Assembly: GCA_026826555.1 (NCBI GenBank)
Contig: JAKSZT010054215.1
Span: 20,373,187-20,437,186, forward strand
Origin: Tolypeutes matacus
Taxonomy: Eukaryota; Chordata; Mammalia; Cingulata; Chlamyphoridae
Direction: 5' to 3'
DNA length: 64,000 bases
The notes under the pieces are model-generated. The model was not told the DNA's origin. It worked only from the letters and a program-made list of their open reading frames with translations, and did not search any database. How positions within the stretch are numbered: position 1 is the stretch's first letter; each line of letters starts with the position of its first letter. The position numbers and the translations under genes were made by a program. Of the stretch, positions 26,401-35,089 are shown piece by piece.

Positions 26401-27023
26401 TGTAAAGTACTCTTTTAAGAAGTTTTAGCAGTAAAAGTTTAAGGGGATAAAAGATATTTTATAGAATGAATTAATGGAAATACTTGAATTTATATAGTAT
26501 CTCGTGAGTTTTATAAAGAAATCACATTTGATTCTTTTCCCAAAACATTAATTTAACTAATTGTAACAGAAAGTTCTTTGTCTTACAGCCATCACATGAA
26601 AAACCGAAGTGCCCAGAAGTACCACCGTTCCCATCGTGTTTATCTACAACTCATTTCATTATATTTGTAGTAGTACAAACGATGTTATTCATTGGTTATA
26701 TCATGTATAGGTAAGTGTCTTGATAAAATTTTTCTGTATCTCTTTAATTTGAAATACTCAACCAAGTTATTTATGCATATTATAGAATTTTCAAAATCTG
26801 TAAAAGTAGTTATACAAATGAAATACTATTTCTAGTCTATTTCAGTTCACTTGAGAGTATAGAATTTATGCCTCATTTATTGTATAATTTTAAAAAGCAT
26901 TGTATATTTTAATTTTAAGCAGTCTTATTTCTTTCCAAAGTATATAGAACTTTTTTCAGTTTTTTTTTTTTTTTTTTCCGCCTTAGGACTCAGCAAGAAG
27001 CAGCTGCTAAAAAATTCTTTTGA
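2330..27023 (+). CDS. LMAN1: LMAN1 (ERGIC-53), exons 2-13; 5' partial in window
   Basis: Mannose-binding L-type lectin of the ER-Golgi intermediate compartment. With MCFD2 it carries glycoproteins such as coagulation factors V and VIII out of the ER. Coding exons: 2330-2484, 2568-2675, 3797-3858, 5284-5383, 9784-9907, 11528-11586, 12027-12159, 13535-13728, 13869-13939, 22620-22773, 26589-26710, 26987-27023. All have GT donors and AG acceptors and join in phase. They encode residues 72-510 in human numbering; exon 1 with the signal peptide is left of the window. Lectin-domain ligand positions are present: D121, D152, F154, N156, H178, D181 and G251-G252-L253, plus the C190/C230 pair. A Lys/Glu-rich helical stalk follows (about 275-460), then C466 and C475 (inter-subunit disulfides), a membrane span at about 481-498 and a short cytosolic tail ending KKFF (ER exit and retrieval). 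The length matches human exactly and there are no in-frame stops, so the gene looks intact. Confidence 0.97.
2568..2675 (+). CDS. LMAN1: LMAN1 exon 3
   Basis: 36 whole codons, A124-K159. Acceptor tttacag, donor gtatat. Contains the calcium-loop sequence FFDSFDNDG with D152, F154, N156 and D157. Confidence 0.95.
2816..3014 (+). mobile_element. DAS SINE, recent copy
   Basis: tRNA-derived SINE with pol III box A (tggctcaatcagt, 2828) and box B (ggttcggttcc, 2872), GC-rich body, AAAT-rich tail. A perfect 15-bp target duplication, AAATATGATGGTTAG, lies at 2801-2815 and 3015-3029. Inserted in LMAN1 intron 3. Confidence 0.93.
3797..3858 (+). CDS. LMAN1: LMAN1 exon 4
   Basis: 62 bp, K160 to the first two bases of N180. 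Acceptor atttttag, donor gtaagt. Includes N161, N162 and sugar ligand H178 (YDHQN). A dimeric SINE lies about 110 bp downstream. Confidence 0.95.
3971..4323 (-). mobile_element. Dimeric DAS-type SINE
   Basis: Antisense copy in LMAN1 intron 4 with two tRNA-like modules: ccaggaaccaatcctgggac near 4095, and ggaattgaaccgcgg near 4258. Target duplication AAGATTACTTTTTT at 3957-3970 and 4324-4337. Confidence 0.88.
4832..5003. mobile_element. MER20-like hAT MITE
   Basis: Starts cagtggtttccaatcc and ends in an imperfect inverted copy. Internal 'gtggagctttttaaaat...' and 'tctgcttttttaaag' fit MER20. Non-autonomous. Confidence 0.55.
5284..5383 (+). CDS. LMAN1: LMAN1 exon 5
   Basis: 100 bp, end of N180 to T213. 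Acceptor gtgctatag, donor gtaagt. Contains calcium ligand D181 and cysteine C190 (ALASCQRDF). Confidence 0.95.
5590..6500 (-). repeat. Old L2 LINE relic, antisense
   Basis: Diverged matches to antisense L2: 'tgccaggcattaggta', 'cattctcacagagctta' and 'attccaggcggaggtgacag'. Lies in LMAN1 intron 5. No open frame. Confidence 0.55.
7195..7545 (+). repeat. L2 LINE 3' fragment
   Basis: Sense L2 end: cagatgccttttcccagac and finally gggtgctcaagaaatg followed by tttattgaatgagga. Confidence 0.65.
7669..8245 (-). mobile_element. L1 3'-end insertion, 5'-truncated
   Basis: Begins with a poly(T) run (7665-7684), as for an antisense poly(A) tail, followed by L1-3'-UTR-like sequence. Near-identical flanks aacatgaggtttt (7656-7668) and aacatgagatttt (8246-8258) look like a target duplication. 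In LMAN1 intron 5. Confidence 0.7.
8970..9083. repeat. A-rich low-complexity tract
   Basis: Mostly A with scattered T/G, runs of 7-10 A. Possibly an expanded old poly(A) tail; no element body is recognisable next to it. Confidence 0.6.
9784..9907 (+). CDS. LMAN1: LMAN1 exon 6
   Basis: 124 bp, V214 to the first base of D255. Acceptor ctttctag, donor gtaaat. Contains C230, which pairs with C190, and the GGL sugar-binding loop (251-253). Confidence 0.95.
10375..10570 (-). repeat. MIR SINE fragment
   Basis: Antisense MIR: ttcaacaacccagtctg, then 'tggtttgaatttctgactc' and 'ccagtgctctatta'. Confidence 0.55.
10952..11031. repeat. 40-bp tandem duplication
   Basis: Two copies of a 40-bp unit (10952-10991, 10992-11031) starting tcaggactgg, differing by one base (c/a). 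A decayed third copy may follow. In LMAN1 intron 6. Confidence 0.9.
11528..11586 (+). CDS. LMAN1: LMAN1 exon 7
   Basis: 59 bp, D255-P274, the end of the lectin domain (DDHDVLSFLTFQL). The acceptor follows an extreme T-rich tract: T runs at 11483-11493 and 11498-11518, then taatttgtag. Donor gtaagt. Confidence 0.95.
11660..11850 (+). repeat. MIR SINE
   Basis: Sense MIR: gctgtgtgatcttgtgcaa, attacttaacccctg, taaggattaaatgagataat and caataaatga in order. Confidence 0.75.
11956..12003. repeat. 24-bp tandem duplication at LMAN1 exon 8 acceptor
   Basis: Two identical 24-bp units (11956-11979 and 11980-12003), each starting gaaagtatcttactg and ending ttttcctta. The unit junction makes a second ttttccttag acceptor-like sequence 46 bp before the true acceptor. 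Confidence 0.95.
12027..12159 (+). CDS. LMAN1: LMAN1 exon 8 (start of coiled-coil stalk)
   Basis: 133 bp, P275 to the first base of A319. Lys/Glu-rich helix-forming sequence. Holds an uninterrupted coding A9 tract at 12108-12116 (K302-K304). The acceptor is poor, with the run aaaaaag directly before the exon. A 24-bp tandem duplication lies just upstream (11956-12003). Donor gtgagt. Confidence 0.94.
12335..12448 (+). repeat. L2 LINE 3' fragment
   Basis: Sense L2 end: agctccacgaggacaggga and, later, tatttgttgaatgaacc. Confidence 0.65.
13055..13290 (-). repeat. Old L1 3' UTR fragment
   Basis: Antisense L1M-type 3' UTR: tgatgaatttcaacaaatgt, cctgaggcaaacaactgttc, tttctatcaccatatatta. Confidence 0.6.
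13535..13728 (+). CDS. LMAN1: LMAN1 exon 9
   Basis: 194 bp, A319-Q383, stalk helix (EIFESVGDRELRQIFEGQN). The acceptor is a NAGNAG pair, tcagcag. The upstream AG keeps A319 as in human. Donor gtgagc. Confidence 0.95.
13869..13939 (+). CDS. LMAN1: LMAN1 exon 10
   Basis: 71 bp, I384 to the first two bases of K407. Acceptor ttcccccag, donor gtaagt. Stalk segment TQHEILRQVNEMK. The following intron is the largest seen here, about 8.7 kb. Confidence 0.95.
15481..15505. repeat. Poly(T) tract
   Basis: About 25 T in a row with no adjacent SINE body. Simple repeat in LMAN1 intron 10. Confidence 0.9.
15645..16107 (-). mobile_element. Old L1 3' UTR, left part (split by HAL1-type insertion)
   Basis: Starts T-rich, then ttttgaaatactttcaaac and the text typical of L1M 3' UTRs in antisense. 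Its continuation appears at 18640-19080, after the nested insertion. Confidence 0.6.
16108..18636 (-). mobile_element. Half-L1 (HAL1-type) element, nearly full length
   Basis: Antisense element of about 2.35 kb without its SINE. From high to low coordinates: a 5' end at about 18636 (catcttaactggga in antisense), a GC-richer 5' region, an ORF1-like coiled coil (about 17854-17400, with NFLEGFSSRLALAEERI), an ORF1 C-terminal domain relic (about 17370-16900), then 3' sequence to 16108. No ORF2/reverse-transcriptase sequence lies between. ORF1 directly followed by a 3' UTR is the HAL1 layout. ORF1 is broken. Confidence 0.65.
16438..16612 (-). mobile_element. DAS SINE inside the HAL1-type element
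   Basis: Antisense copy with cagccgcctccc end and box B complement ggaaccgaacc. Target duplication ACAAATTACTTTT at 16425-16437 and 16613-16625. Confidence 0.92.
18640..19080 (-). mobile_element. Old L1 3' UTR, right part
   Basis: Resembles a common L1M 3' UTR in antisense: ttctgggcttatcttgtac, caggagccctggtctttta, ttctaggccttttcagtgg. Probably continues the piece at 15645-16107. Confidence 0.55.
19150..19595 (-). mobile_element. Composite multi-unit DAS-type SINE
   Basis: T-rich head, then two tRNA-like modules in antisense: caggattcgatcctgg near 19319, and ggatcgaacccaggtcc near 19560, joined by ~200 bp of DAS-like spacer. No target duplication found, so this could be two insertions. Confidence 0.7.
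20003..20107 (+). mobile_element. Short diverged DAS-type SINE
   Basis: ggggagctggtgtggctcag, box B aggttcaatccctgg, and an A/C-rich tail (aacaaaaaacaaaaaacc). Confidence 0.8.
20120..20770 (+). repeat. Probable L2 relic
   Basis: C/T-rich sequence ending with an L2-like 3' part: gggcaggaattatattttt and, later, tggctcataacaggtacc. Diverged; the limits are uncertain. Confidence 0.4.
21615..21840 (-). repeat. Old L1 3' UTR fragment
   Basis: Antisense L1M-like: tagaaagcatagtatagtga, cttcaacaattatcaacaat, ttgccattccaacc. Confidence 0.5.
22620..22773 (+). CDS. LMAN1: LMAN1 exon 11
   Basis: 154 bp, K407-M458. Acceptor ctatttcag, donor gtaaag. Encodes the end of the helical stalk (FNDIKEHLHIVKRDIDNL). 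Confidence 0.95.
23840..25010 (-). mobile_element. Second HAL1/L1 ORF1-type relic
   Basis: Antisense, highly mutated. Text typical of HAL1-class elements: tttctcctggtaatgggtct, ttttattggatgttggacat and tttgatccttttggagcatg, in order. A hAT MITE is inserted at about 24685. No open frame. Confidence 0.5.
24685..24890. mobile_element. hAT-type MITE with C/G palindrome
   Basis: Starts cagggtttctcaatctc. The body contains attctttgttgtggagg and actagatgctagtgac, typical of a common mammalian hAT MITE. Near the far end is a C13-G7 block (24864-24883), perhaps expanded from a CCCCTGGGGGG-like ancestral sequence. Confidence 0.55.
25448..25632. mobile_element. Non-autonomous DNA transposon, copy A
   Basis: Terminal inverted repeats (caggggctcaa ... 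ggttaagaacgcctg). Contains ggggtccgtggaacaaaaaa. Shares its whole length, in opposite orientation, with 58305-58497. Confidence 0.65.
25782..26000 (+). mobile_element. Dimeric DAS-type SINE
   Basis: Two modules: gagcagctgtggctcaagtg with box B gggttcagtccctgg, then gagccactgtggctcagtgg with a weaker box B. Target duplication aaa(g/t)ccatgctg at 25770-25781 and 26001-26012. In LMAN1 intron 11. Confidence 0.82.
26589..26710 (+). CDS. LMAN1: LMAN1 exon 12 (disulfides and membrane span)
   Basis: 122 bp, P459 to the first two bases of R499. Acceptor gtcttacag, donor gtaagt. Contains C466 and C475, which link subunits in the human hexamer, and most of the single membrane span (about 481-498). Confidence 0.95.
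26987..27023 (+). CDS. LMAN1: LMAN1 exon 13, C-terminal tail and stop
   Basis: Coding part is 37 bp: end of R499, then TQQEAAAKKFF and TGA at 27021-27023. The acceptor ccgccttag follows a long T run. KKFF combines the dilysine retrieval signal with the FF ER-exit signal. Confidence 0.95.
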
Positions 27024-27164
27024 CCACCATTTTCATATGTGTACATCATGTATGTATGTACAAAATGTTGTCTTTTTGAGGGAATTTAAGTATTTTAATT
27101 GCTTCATAGTCTAAATTATTAAATTTTGTATAAAATAAGTGTTTAAACATTGATTTGTAGTAAG

Positions 27165-27170
27165 AATAAA
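27165..27170 (+). terminator. LMAN1: Proximal AATAAA, LMAN1
   Basis: Canonical poly(A) signal about 140 bases after the stop codon. Use would give a very short 3' UTR. Candidate only. Confidence 0.4.
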
Positions 27171-29369
27171 CCTTAAAACAAAGACGAGTACATGTAAAAT
27201 TGTGAATAGTACATAACTCTATTTAAATTTCCATGAATTTCTGGTCAGTAGAATGCAGCCACTGAACAGAATATTGATAAGAGGGTAAATAATAGAAGAT
27301 GGGGGAAACCCCTCGATATGAATGTTACCCCTAAGTCTCCAATATTGGAGCTTTCTTTATTTAACATAAACATACTTACCCTGTAACCTACCTGCCTTCC
27401 CCCAATATTGAGTCCAATTAAGAGCCCCCCGTCATGTTTATTTTGTAACCAAAGTCTTTTTTTAGAGGTCAGAATTTCTTATAATCTAAAACCTAGTCCT
27501 GCAGCCCTTTTAGTCTTGATACAACTCCCTTTGAATCAAAGAATAATTTGTCTGAGAGCTTTAAGATCTAGATAATAGGCTTCTGAATATTTCTTCAAAT
27601 ATTTTTTCCCTCTAATTATTGATGGTGTGTTTTACTTTTAAAGGAAATTTTGGGAGGAAATTAAGAGCTGCTCTTTGCCTAAAAACCATTTAGATGAAAA
27701 AATTCTTCTGATAATGTTTTTTGGGGTATTTTTCCTGGTAATATAGTCATTTCATGATTGCTCTTATTTTTTAATGTCATCATTCCAATTGTGTCAGTTC
27801 AATATTGTGAAAAAACTTTTTGCATTTATATTTATAATTTAAGAAATGTATGCCTCCCATTTTGTACAGCATATAAATTCAGCTTAGATTGCACGTTCTG
27901 AGGATGTTTTAAATTCACAACCCCCCCACTACATTCTAGTTTACGTTACTCCATTCTTCCTGGCATTGTGACTATGTACATACTCTTTAAATCAAGGAGA
28001 TCCTAGTAGAAGAGGTTTCAAGATTTTCGAAGGCAAAATTTGAGAAATAGAGATAATACTTCTAATTCCTTTATTTTAATGTGATAATGAGAACTAAGTA
28101 TATTTTGGAGCACATATTAGTAAGCTTAATCTTGAAATGTCTGACAGGAAGGGGTTTTTTGTTTTGTTTTGTTCTGTTTTATTTTTTGTTAGGAAGGGGT
28201 TTTTACAGTCTTTGTACATTGTTCTAGGTATTGTAAAAACAGTCTATAAATGACATTTTAAATGCAAATTTAGTTTTGTTTTTATGGCTGATGTAAACTT
28301 ACTTTTGCTAGCTTCAAAATATTCTTAACCACTTTAACTAAAATGGTTATCTTTCATTTGTTATAGAATCTAAAATAATTAGTAGTTTTAGAAAATACTA
28401 CTACTTCTTTCAAGCTTTCATATGTTTGCTCTTAAGTGTCATTTACAGATTGGGCTTGCTGCCTAATAATCTATACACAGACTTTATGAGGAACTTTGCA
28501 TTAAAGCAATACCTAATTAGTACTGTATATGCTTTTCATATTAGCATTTATTCCAGAATACTAAAGGAGAATATTCTAATGATTCACTCTGCTTCATTCA
28601 CTTCAGCGTAGAAAATGCTTCTCTAGTGTTTTTCCTTCATAGTTTAATGTTTTGAAATTCATGTTTGAGAGACGACATCAGAGAATTTACCCTTATTTCA
28701 TGAAAAAAAAATTAATACTTTCAGAACAATGTTTAAGTTGTAGACTGTGATACTTGGGAAATCCTCTTGAGACAAAAGCCTGTCAAGTTCATTATTATAC
28801 AAGTCATGGTTACATGTGCCTGAAACTAAAGGAATACCAGAACTATGCATCTTATATTTGTCAGCCTAGAATTCAAGGGACTACATTCTGATCATTCATA
28901 ATACAAGTGGAGACGGCTGATACGAAAGAGCATGATCATGAATCCTTTTTCCTTTGAACTTAGTAAGTTAACTTGCTTGAAAACCATTCAGTAAAACAGT
29001 TCCACCCAGGGCATTCATTATATCATTGGAAGTTTCATTGATTTTGCTCAAAAACATTGACTTTAGATAGCTTATATCTGAAGAAAAATGTTTGTTCTAT
29101 GGAAGTCAGTCACTGCCAGGATTCTTTCATTTCTGTACTGTTTTGTATAATAGTTGAATTTGTTCTCTTCTCTCACACCAGCAAGTATTTTAAAGGTGCC
29201 TTGGATTAAAATAGAATTGGTTTTAAAATTTTACTGTAAGTCGTTGTGCTTATACCACTTTTAACAAGAAAATGCAGTTATATAGTGGTTAATATCCTTA
29301 TCAAATATACTCCGTGTTCTAATTGTTTATGTTCTATTCAACTTGAAACTTTACTATAAAGCCACAAAT

Positions 29370-29375
29370 AATAAA
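29370..29375 (+). terminator. LMAN1: Intermediate AATAAA, LMAN1
   Basis: Canonical signal about 2.35 kb into the 3' UTR, just before the MER5-type insertion. Candidate alternative end. Confidence 0.35.
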
Positions 29376-29401
29376 CAATATTTTATGTATTAAAGGGTTA
29401 T

Positions 29402-29557
29402 CAGTGTTTCTCAAAGTGTGGTGGCTTGTTAAGAATACAGATTCCAGGACCCCGTTCCAAACTGCCTGAATCATAATTCAGTGGTGGGGCTTCAGAATAT
29501 CAGTTTTCAACAGGCACCTCAGGTGATTCTGAGCACACTAGAGTTTTAGAACCACTA
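29402..29557. mobile_element. MER5-like MITE in LMAN1 3' UTR
   Basis: cagtgtttctcaaagtgtgg at one end and ttttagaaccact at the other; internal 'ggtgattctgagcaca' fits MER5. Confidence 0.6.
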
Positions 29558-30289
29558 ACTTAAGTAGTGAAAAAACGTATGGGGTTTTTTTGGATTTTAT
29601 TTTGGTTAAAGCTGAGCTGAGGGCATAATAATTTCATTATCAATTGTGCACTGATTCTTTCATACTTAAACTTTACTTAATATTCTTTTTACTGAAACTC
29701 TTGGTTCATTAGCAACTGCAGACTAACCCCAGATTGTTGCCTGTGGCTCTTGGTAGTTTGGTGATGGCTTTTGAACTTAAAAAATTGTCTTCAGATTGTG
29801 GTTTAGCCATAAAAGCACCTATCTAAATCCTGCCTGCTAAAGCTTTTTGCTTTCCTGATTGTGATTGTTGTGACATTTTATCTCAGACAGTTGCAGTTTT
29901 TGATAACTTGGGGGAAACAAATTACTTGAATAAGGGATTGCTTGACCTACTGCAGTGCAAAGATACAGTCTTTATAAAGAACGTAAATAACAGTTGTGAA
30001 TATTAAGATGTGATTATCTTTCCCTGTTCTTGTGCTTATTGCAGGGAGATGGTGAACAAATGATTATATGGGGGATTTTTTAATTTATAAGATTTAATGT
30101 AAAATCAGCACTTGCAACTTTTTAGATCTGTATGTTGCCTGTTTAATATATTTCTTGTTTTGATATTATTGTAAAGTTTAAAAGGTTTTTCTATTGACTG
30201 TCAATTTCAAATGGATAACATTTTGTCAAGCTTTTTTTCCCGTTATTTGATGCTAGCTGGAATTCAAGAAATGATACTGACCTTATTCA

Positions 30290-30295
30290 AATAAA
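30290..30295 (+). terminator. LMAN1: Distal AATAAA, likely main LMAN1 3' end
   Basis: Canonical signal followed within 30 bases by a U-rich stretch (tactttttcttttattg), the usual layout of a cleavage site. Confidence 0.6.
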
Positions 30296-30658
30296 GAGTT
30301 ATTTTAGTAAATATACTTTTTCTTTTATTGATCTTGGATAAAAAAATAGCTATTGGCAAGTCATAGCATAAAAACAAAAATATAATGTATAAACAACAAT
30401 GGATTAATGTTTCTTCTGTCTAATAACGAATGTACAAATTAATTAAAACAACATATTTGGTATTTTTTACCATTAATAATCAAATGCAGGTAAAAGTGTA
30501 GCTGGCTAAGCTGAAACTCTTAGTCATTGCTATTGGCAGTTTAAAAAATGTTTAAATCTTTTTGGCAAGCACCATTTGACCAACTAAGTCCAATTCTGAG
30601 AATTAGAATAAAGGAACATGTAGAGCTTGGGAGTCAGATAAATCTGAGTTTGAATCTT

Positions 30659-30771
30659 TTTTTTTTTTTTTTTTTTTTTTTTCTATTTTACCGGGAGGTC
30701 CTGGGGATCGAACCCAGGTCCCTCCATATGGCAGACGGACGCCCAACCATTTGAGCCACATCCGCCCCCCT
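30659..30771 (-). mobile_element. DAS SINE, short recent copy
   Basis: Poly(T) head, then ggatcgaacccaggtccc and gagccacatccgcccccc. Perfect 14-bp target duplication TGAGTTTGAATCTT at 30645-30658 and 30772-30785. About 350 bp past the LMAN1 poly(A) signal. Confidence 0.93.
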
Positions 30772-30957
30772 TGAGTTTGAATCTTGATTCTGCTACATCT
30801 AAAGGTGATCTTCAGTTTTTGATAATACTTTTCTCACAGTATTTGAAGAGCCTTTGTGAAAGGTTACAGAAAATGGTAGACTAAGCTAATGGACCCCTCT
30901 TGCGCTATAAACACAGAAATGCTCAGTAAAATAAAAGTAAAAGATTTAAATACATAG

Positions 30958-31345
30958 GTGGGTATATTAGTCAGTCGAAGTGCTGATGCAAAGTGCCAGA
31001 TATCTGTTGGCTTTTATAAAGGTTATTTATTTGGTGTAAAAGCTTACAGTTACAAGGCCCTAAAGAGCCCAATTCAAGGTTCCTTTCTCACCAAAGTCAT
31101 TTGCCACATGTTGAAGCAAGATGGTTGCCCATCTCTGCAAGTGTTCAGCCTTCTCTCTCAGCTAGAGGCTGGCATAGGGCTCCTCTCTCTTCCTGGGGCT
31201 TTAGCTGTTTGAGACTTCTCCTTTCTGTCACATGGCAGGACCGAAATGACCAAGTTCTCTCCTCTTCTGTGTCTTTTTCTGTGTCTTCTTGAGCACTGTC
31301 TGTTTCTATCAGCTACTCTTCAGCAATAATTCCACAACCAAGGTG
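30958..31345. repeat. Unclassified interspersed repeat
   Basis: Block with the look of a dispersed repeat (tatattagtcagtcgaag, tgttgaagcaagatgg, ctgtcacatggcagg). It resembles LTR-like text, but I cannot name the family. Partial open frames in it are not convincing genes. Confidence 0.35.
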
Positions 31346-32219
31346 TGTTAGACACACACAAAAAAAAACAGTCCTACCTGAAATAAGGTCTAAAAATTAG
31401 AAACCAAACCAATAAATGTGCAAGAGTAACAGTAGATTCTAAATAGTAAACTTAGCACCTCCAAGAATCTGCAACAAGAGAGCACTCTGAAAAAGGCTAT
31501 CAACTGTACACTTTAAAATGACTTTTAAAAGGTGGAAAAGATATGAAGAATTAGAAATGATAAGAAAGGAATGGAACACTGAAAAACAGAACAGCTGGAG
31601 TTAAAAACAAACACCCAGTTTAGTTTGTTTTTAGGATTAAATAAGAAAGATGTGCCTGGACAGGATTTTTTAAAGTAATGCTTCCATAATTTGTTAAGCT
31701 GCCTTTTGTCTGTTATTTTATTTTTTGAAGTTGAAATGAAAAGAAAAAAAGAAAAAGAACCACCAGAACAAAACTTAATATGGGGAATGGGGAATGGAGG
31801 AATTAAATTTATGTGTCAGATTGGACACCGCTGAAAGGAAATATTGAATTGGAAGCTGGATCTGAGATTATCCACAGTACAGCCTAGAGATTTAAAAGGT
31901 GGGAAATAATAAATTGGCAATCTATGAGAAGGTACACATACATCGAACAGGAGTTCTAGAAAGAATCGGGAAAATCATGATGAGCTGTTCAGAGATATAA
32001 TGGCTGTGAGAGTTTTCCAGGATTGGTGCACAGATACTCATATTTAAAGAATCCTGACTCTGAACCAAGAGGTAAGAGAACTAAGGGAACGTCCCTCAGA
32101 TGTGACCTGAACCATATCCTCAGGTATGTTTAGGCATTAATGAGCCATGCAAACAAGGGAAGCAGGAAGAGAACTCATCTGAACTATACAAGGTAACAAG
32201 CAAAAACATAGGGTTGAGA

Positions 32220-32800
32220 AACGATGTAGTTTATTTGAGGACCTATAAGCAATTCTTATGCTGGAGAATAAAGGGAAATGATGGTTGAATGGGATAAAAA
32301 GAGGCCAGGTCCCAGGGCTTTGTAAGCTATTTTAAGGAGCTAGTACTTCATCCAAAAGACAGTGGTAGGCCATGAAAGTTTTAAGTAGAGGAGAAACATT
32401 CGCATTTAGAAAGGTCTTTCTGATTGCTTCATGGAGAATGGATTGAAAGATGGATTGAGACAGAGACCAGCTGCAGTGTTCCAGGTGAAAAATGTTGGTC
32501 TGAAGGAAGCAGAGACAGTGGGAATAGAAAAGTAGAAACTTTATGACAATGCTAGAGACAGAACTAAGAGCACTCAGTAATGATTTGATGTGGGGAGTGA
32601 ATTAGAAGAGTGTTGTAAAATAGTCTCTGGCTTGGGGAATTGATGAAAGTGGTACCATTCCCTAAAATAGGGAACGTAAGACCAAGGATGCAAGATGGCG
32701 GTGAGGGGAGAGGTTGAGTTCCATTTGGGACCTACATTTTGACATATCTATCCCAGTAAAAAGTCCAGGAGGCTGTATGTATCTCAGTTTTCAATCTGAA
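32220..32800 (-). repeat. L2 LINE relic, antisense
   Basis: Antisense L2: agggctttgtaagctatttt, 'catggagaatggattg', ttccatttgggacctac. No open frame. Confidence 0.55.
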
Positions 32801-35085
32801 CAATGGGATGATGAGATAAACATAGCACCAAGAACAGCACCTAGGAACAAGATGCCATGTGGTCAGTAATCTTAACTATTGCTATTACATGGGTCTGGAA
32901 ATCAGAAAGGAGAACTGGACTGGAACACTTGCAACACAGGCTTTGGGGCTCTTCCTCTACCTGTTCATGAGATGTTAACGGGGGAACAGCCCAAAGTATC
33001 AGGAGTTCCATCAAGGTTCTCAGATACTCCCTAATTAGTCCAAACAGCTGCCTGGTCAGTTACTGCATGCATTTATGGTTTCTTTTCTCTATTCCTCCCT
33101 TTTATTTCCATTGGGCACTTCTCCCGAGAGCCTCATCCGCTTTGTTGAATGTTCCTGCTAGTTCTTAAGGATCGTGCCATTTCTGCCACATCGGCCAAGC
33201 AGTGGCACCACTTACATTATGTTCCTTTGTGCACAACACCAACCCCCACCACTGCTGCTGGTCATGATTCCACTCTCCTACCAGACACTGGAGCCACCTC
33301 TGTCATCTGGATCAGGCAGTCCCACTGCTGCTGCTGCTGCCCACAAAAGCAATGGAGGCTACCAGGAACCCGTCAGTGGGGTGGTTTGTGGCCACTTGGA
33401 GAATGACACTCTCACTTGGGTGTGACTTTCCTTTAAGAAAGTACTAAAATAGTGTGTGTGTACCCTAGTACCTGAGTTGTTAGTGAGGGCACTTGTTAAT
33501 ATTTAATTACAGGTCCTTCATTATAGGAGTGTCATGATGAGTCCATGGGCCTTGACCAGGGTAAACCTGAGTGACAGACATTATATTCCAAATTTCCCTA
33601 AGGTTCTGTAAATGAGACAAGCTTATTGTGTCTGTTTTGTTTTGCATTCTCTCCTAAGAGACTCCTTAATACTTCCTGCAATACTTAATACTGAACTCGG
33701 AACGTGGACATACCTCAATTCAAACTGGTCAGCACATTATATAAGCAATCTAGGAAATTAATCTTGGTTGCCAACCCATCTTCCCCTTCTGTGTTAGAAC
33801 TGTCGTGGAGATTAATAACTGGATCATGGAGACCAGCTTGTCTTCTTACAAGACTTAATGACTGCTGAATTTAATACTGACTCGCCACTCTCCCAGCATC
33901 GAAGTTCCGTGGTAGAGAGTGGAACACAGTCAATACCTCACCAAGAAGTGATGCCTGTGAACTGAAACGGACCAGTCACAAAAGTGTTGACAGAAAAAAA
34001 TACTTTAGGGATTTTGAAATAACTTCCGGTACAACATTGCTGAGTATTACTGGAAAATGACAGAAGCGTTCCTAACCTTAGATACACCTTAGAATCTCTG
34101 CACAGCTGGTAATAACCTTGGGTTTGTGCCCAAGAAAATATTAACAAATCCTACATATATTAAAGGAGCCATGCTGTTTGCCCTGGCATATCAATACAGT
34201 TCATCAAATATATATAATATATACTATGTACAAGACACTATTAAGTAAGACAGGAGCCATTAAAATTTCCCCAGGAGGTATAATGAGAACTGTATATTTA
34301 ATTTGATTTGTAGCTTCCGTAACGATCCTTCTATTTCCCAAGATTTATTCCTTGTTATGCGTTAACTTCTTTTCCCAGTTAGAATAGCACTGAAAATCCA
34401 TCCCACTGAAACTTATCTTTAAGTCATCTCTGAACTTAAACTTGTGACCTGTTTTCCTGCCAGTTTTGTCAACCTACATGAGCACTTGATGAGCAAGGCT
34501 GCCCCCAAAATGCTGTTGAGTGCTAAGAGAAATAGCGACTGAGACAGAACAACCTATAGCCATGATTTTCTTGAGGAAGGTCAAAACAGAAAGTGATACC
34601 ACTAATTAACCTTAATTACTGGAGCAAAGTTAAGAATATAACGTGAAAAGAAAAATCCCAGGTGAAGGACCTAAATGGATTTATGCTGTTTGAATGTGAT
34701 ATCTCTTTAAAATTCAATTTCACTAATAAGATGATTGCTTCTCTAGTAAATTCTTTGGGTCAGATGCCATCAAAATTTTCAAGCTGTGTATAGTCACAAC
34801 CAATTAGTGTTTACAAAGAGGTCCATTAAACTAGGATGAAACACGATTAAAAAACAAAACAAAAAAACAGAACAAAACACAAACTATAGCAACTAATCTT
34901 GTTCCTGAGAACTACTAGCAAAGGCAGCAACCACTATGGCTTTAATTTGTAAAGCACTAAGATTATACTCCTGCCTGAAGATAAACCACAGGTGCCTCTA
35001 CCATCCCAGGTAGTATCTTGATTACCTCCATTAAAGGCTACTACCTTTAAAAAAAAAAAAAAAAAAAAGCCCTAGTCTTCTTAAA
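32800..35085. other. Intergenic stretch, nothing recognised
   Basis: Includes a C/T-rich part near 33230-33350 with a short (CTG)n run, and an AT-repeat near 34206. The open frames at 33149-33425 have no family character. A poly(A) run lies at 35050-35068. Confidence 0.5.
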
Positions 35086-35089
35086 GTGG

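Larger units (their letters stand above)
27024..30312 (+). other. LMAN1: LMAN1 3' UTR (probable extent)
   Basis: About 3.3 kb without recognisable coding content between the stop and a good poly(A) signal at 30290. It is AU-rich, with a MER5-type element near 29402. The end is inferred from the signal; no transcript data were available. Confidence 0.65.

Noticed and set aside
33149..33425. Pro/Ala-rich and Cys-rich overlapping frames
   Set aside because: Driven by a C/T-rich stretch and a short CTG run. No start context, no homology I can recognise.
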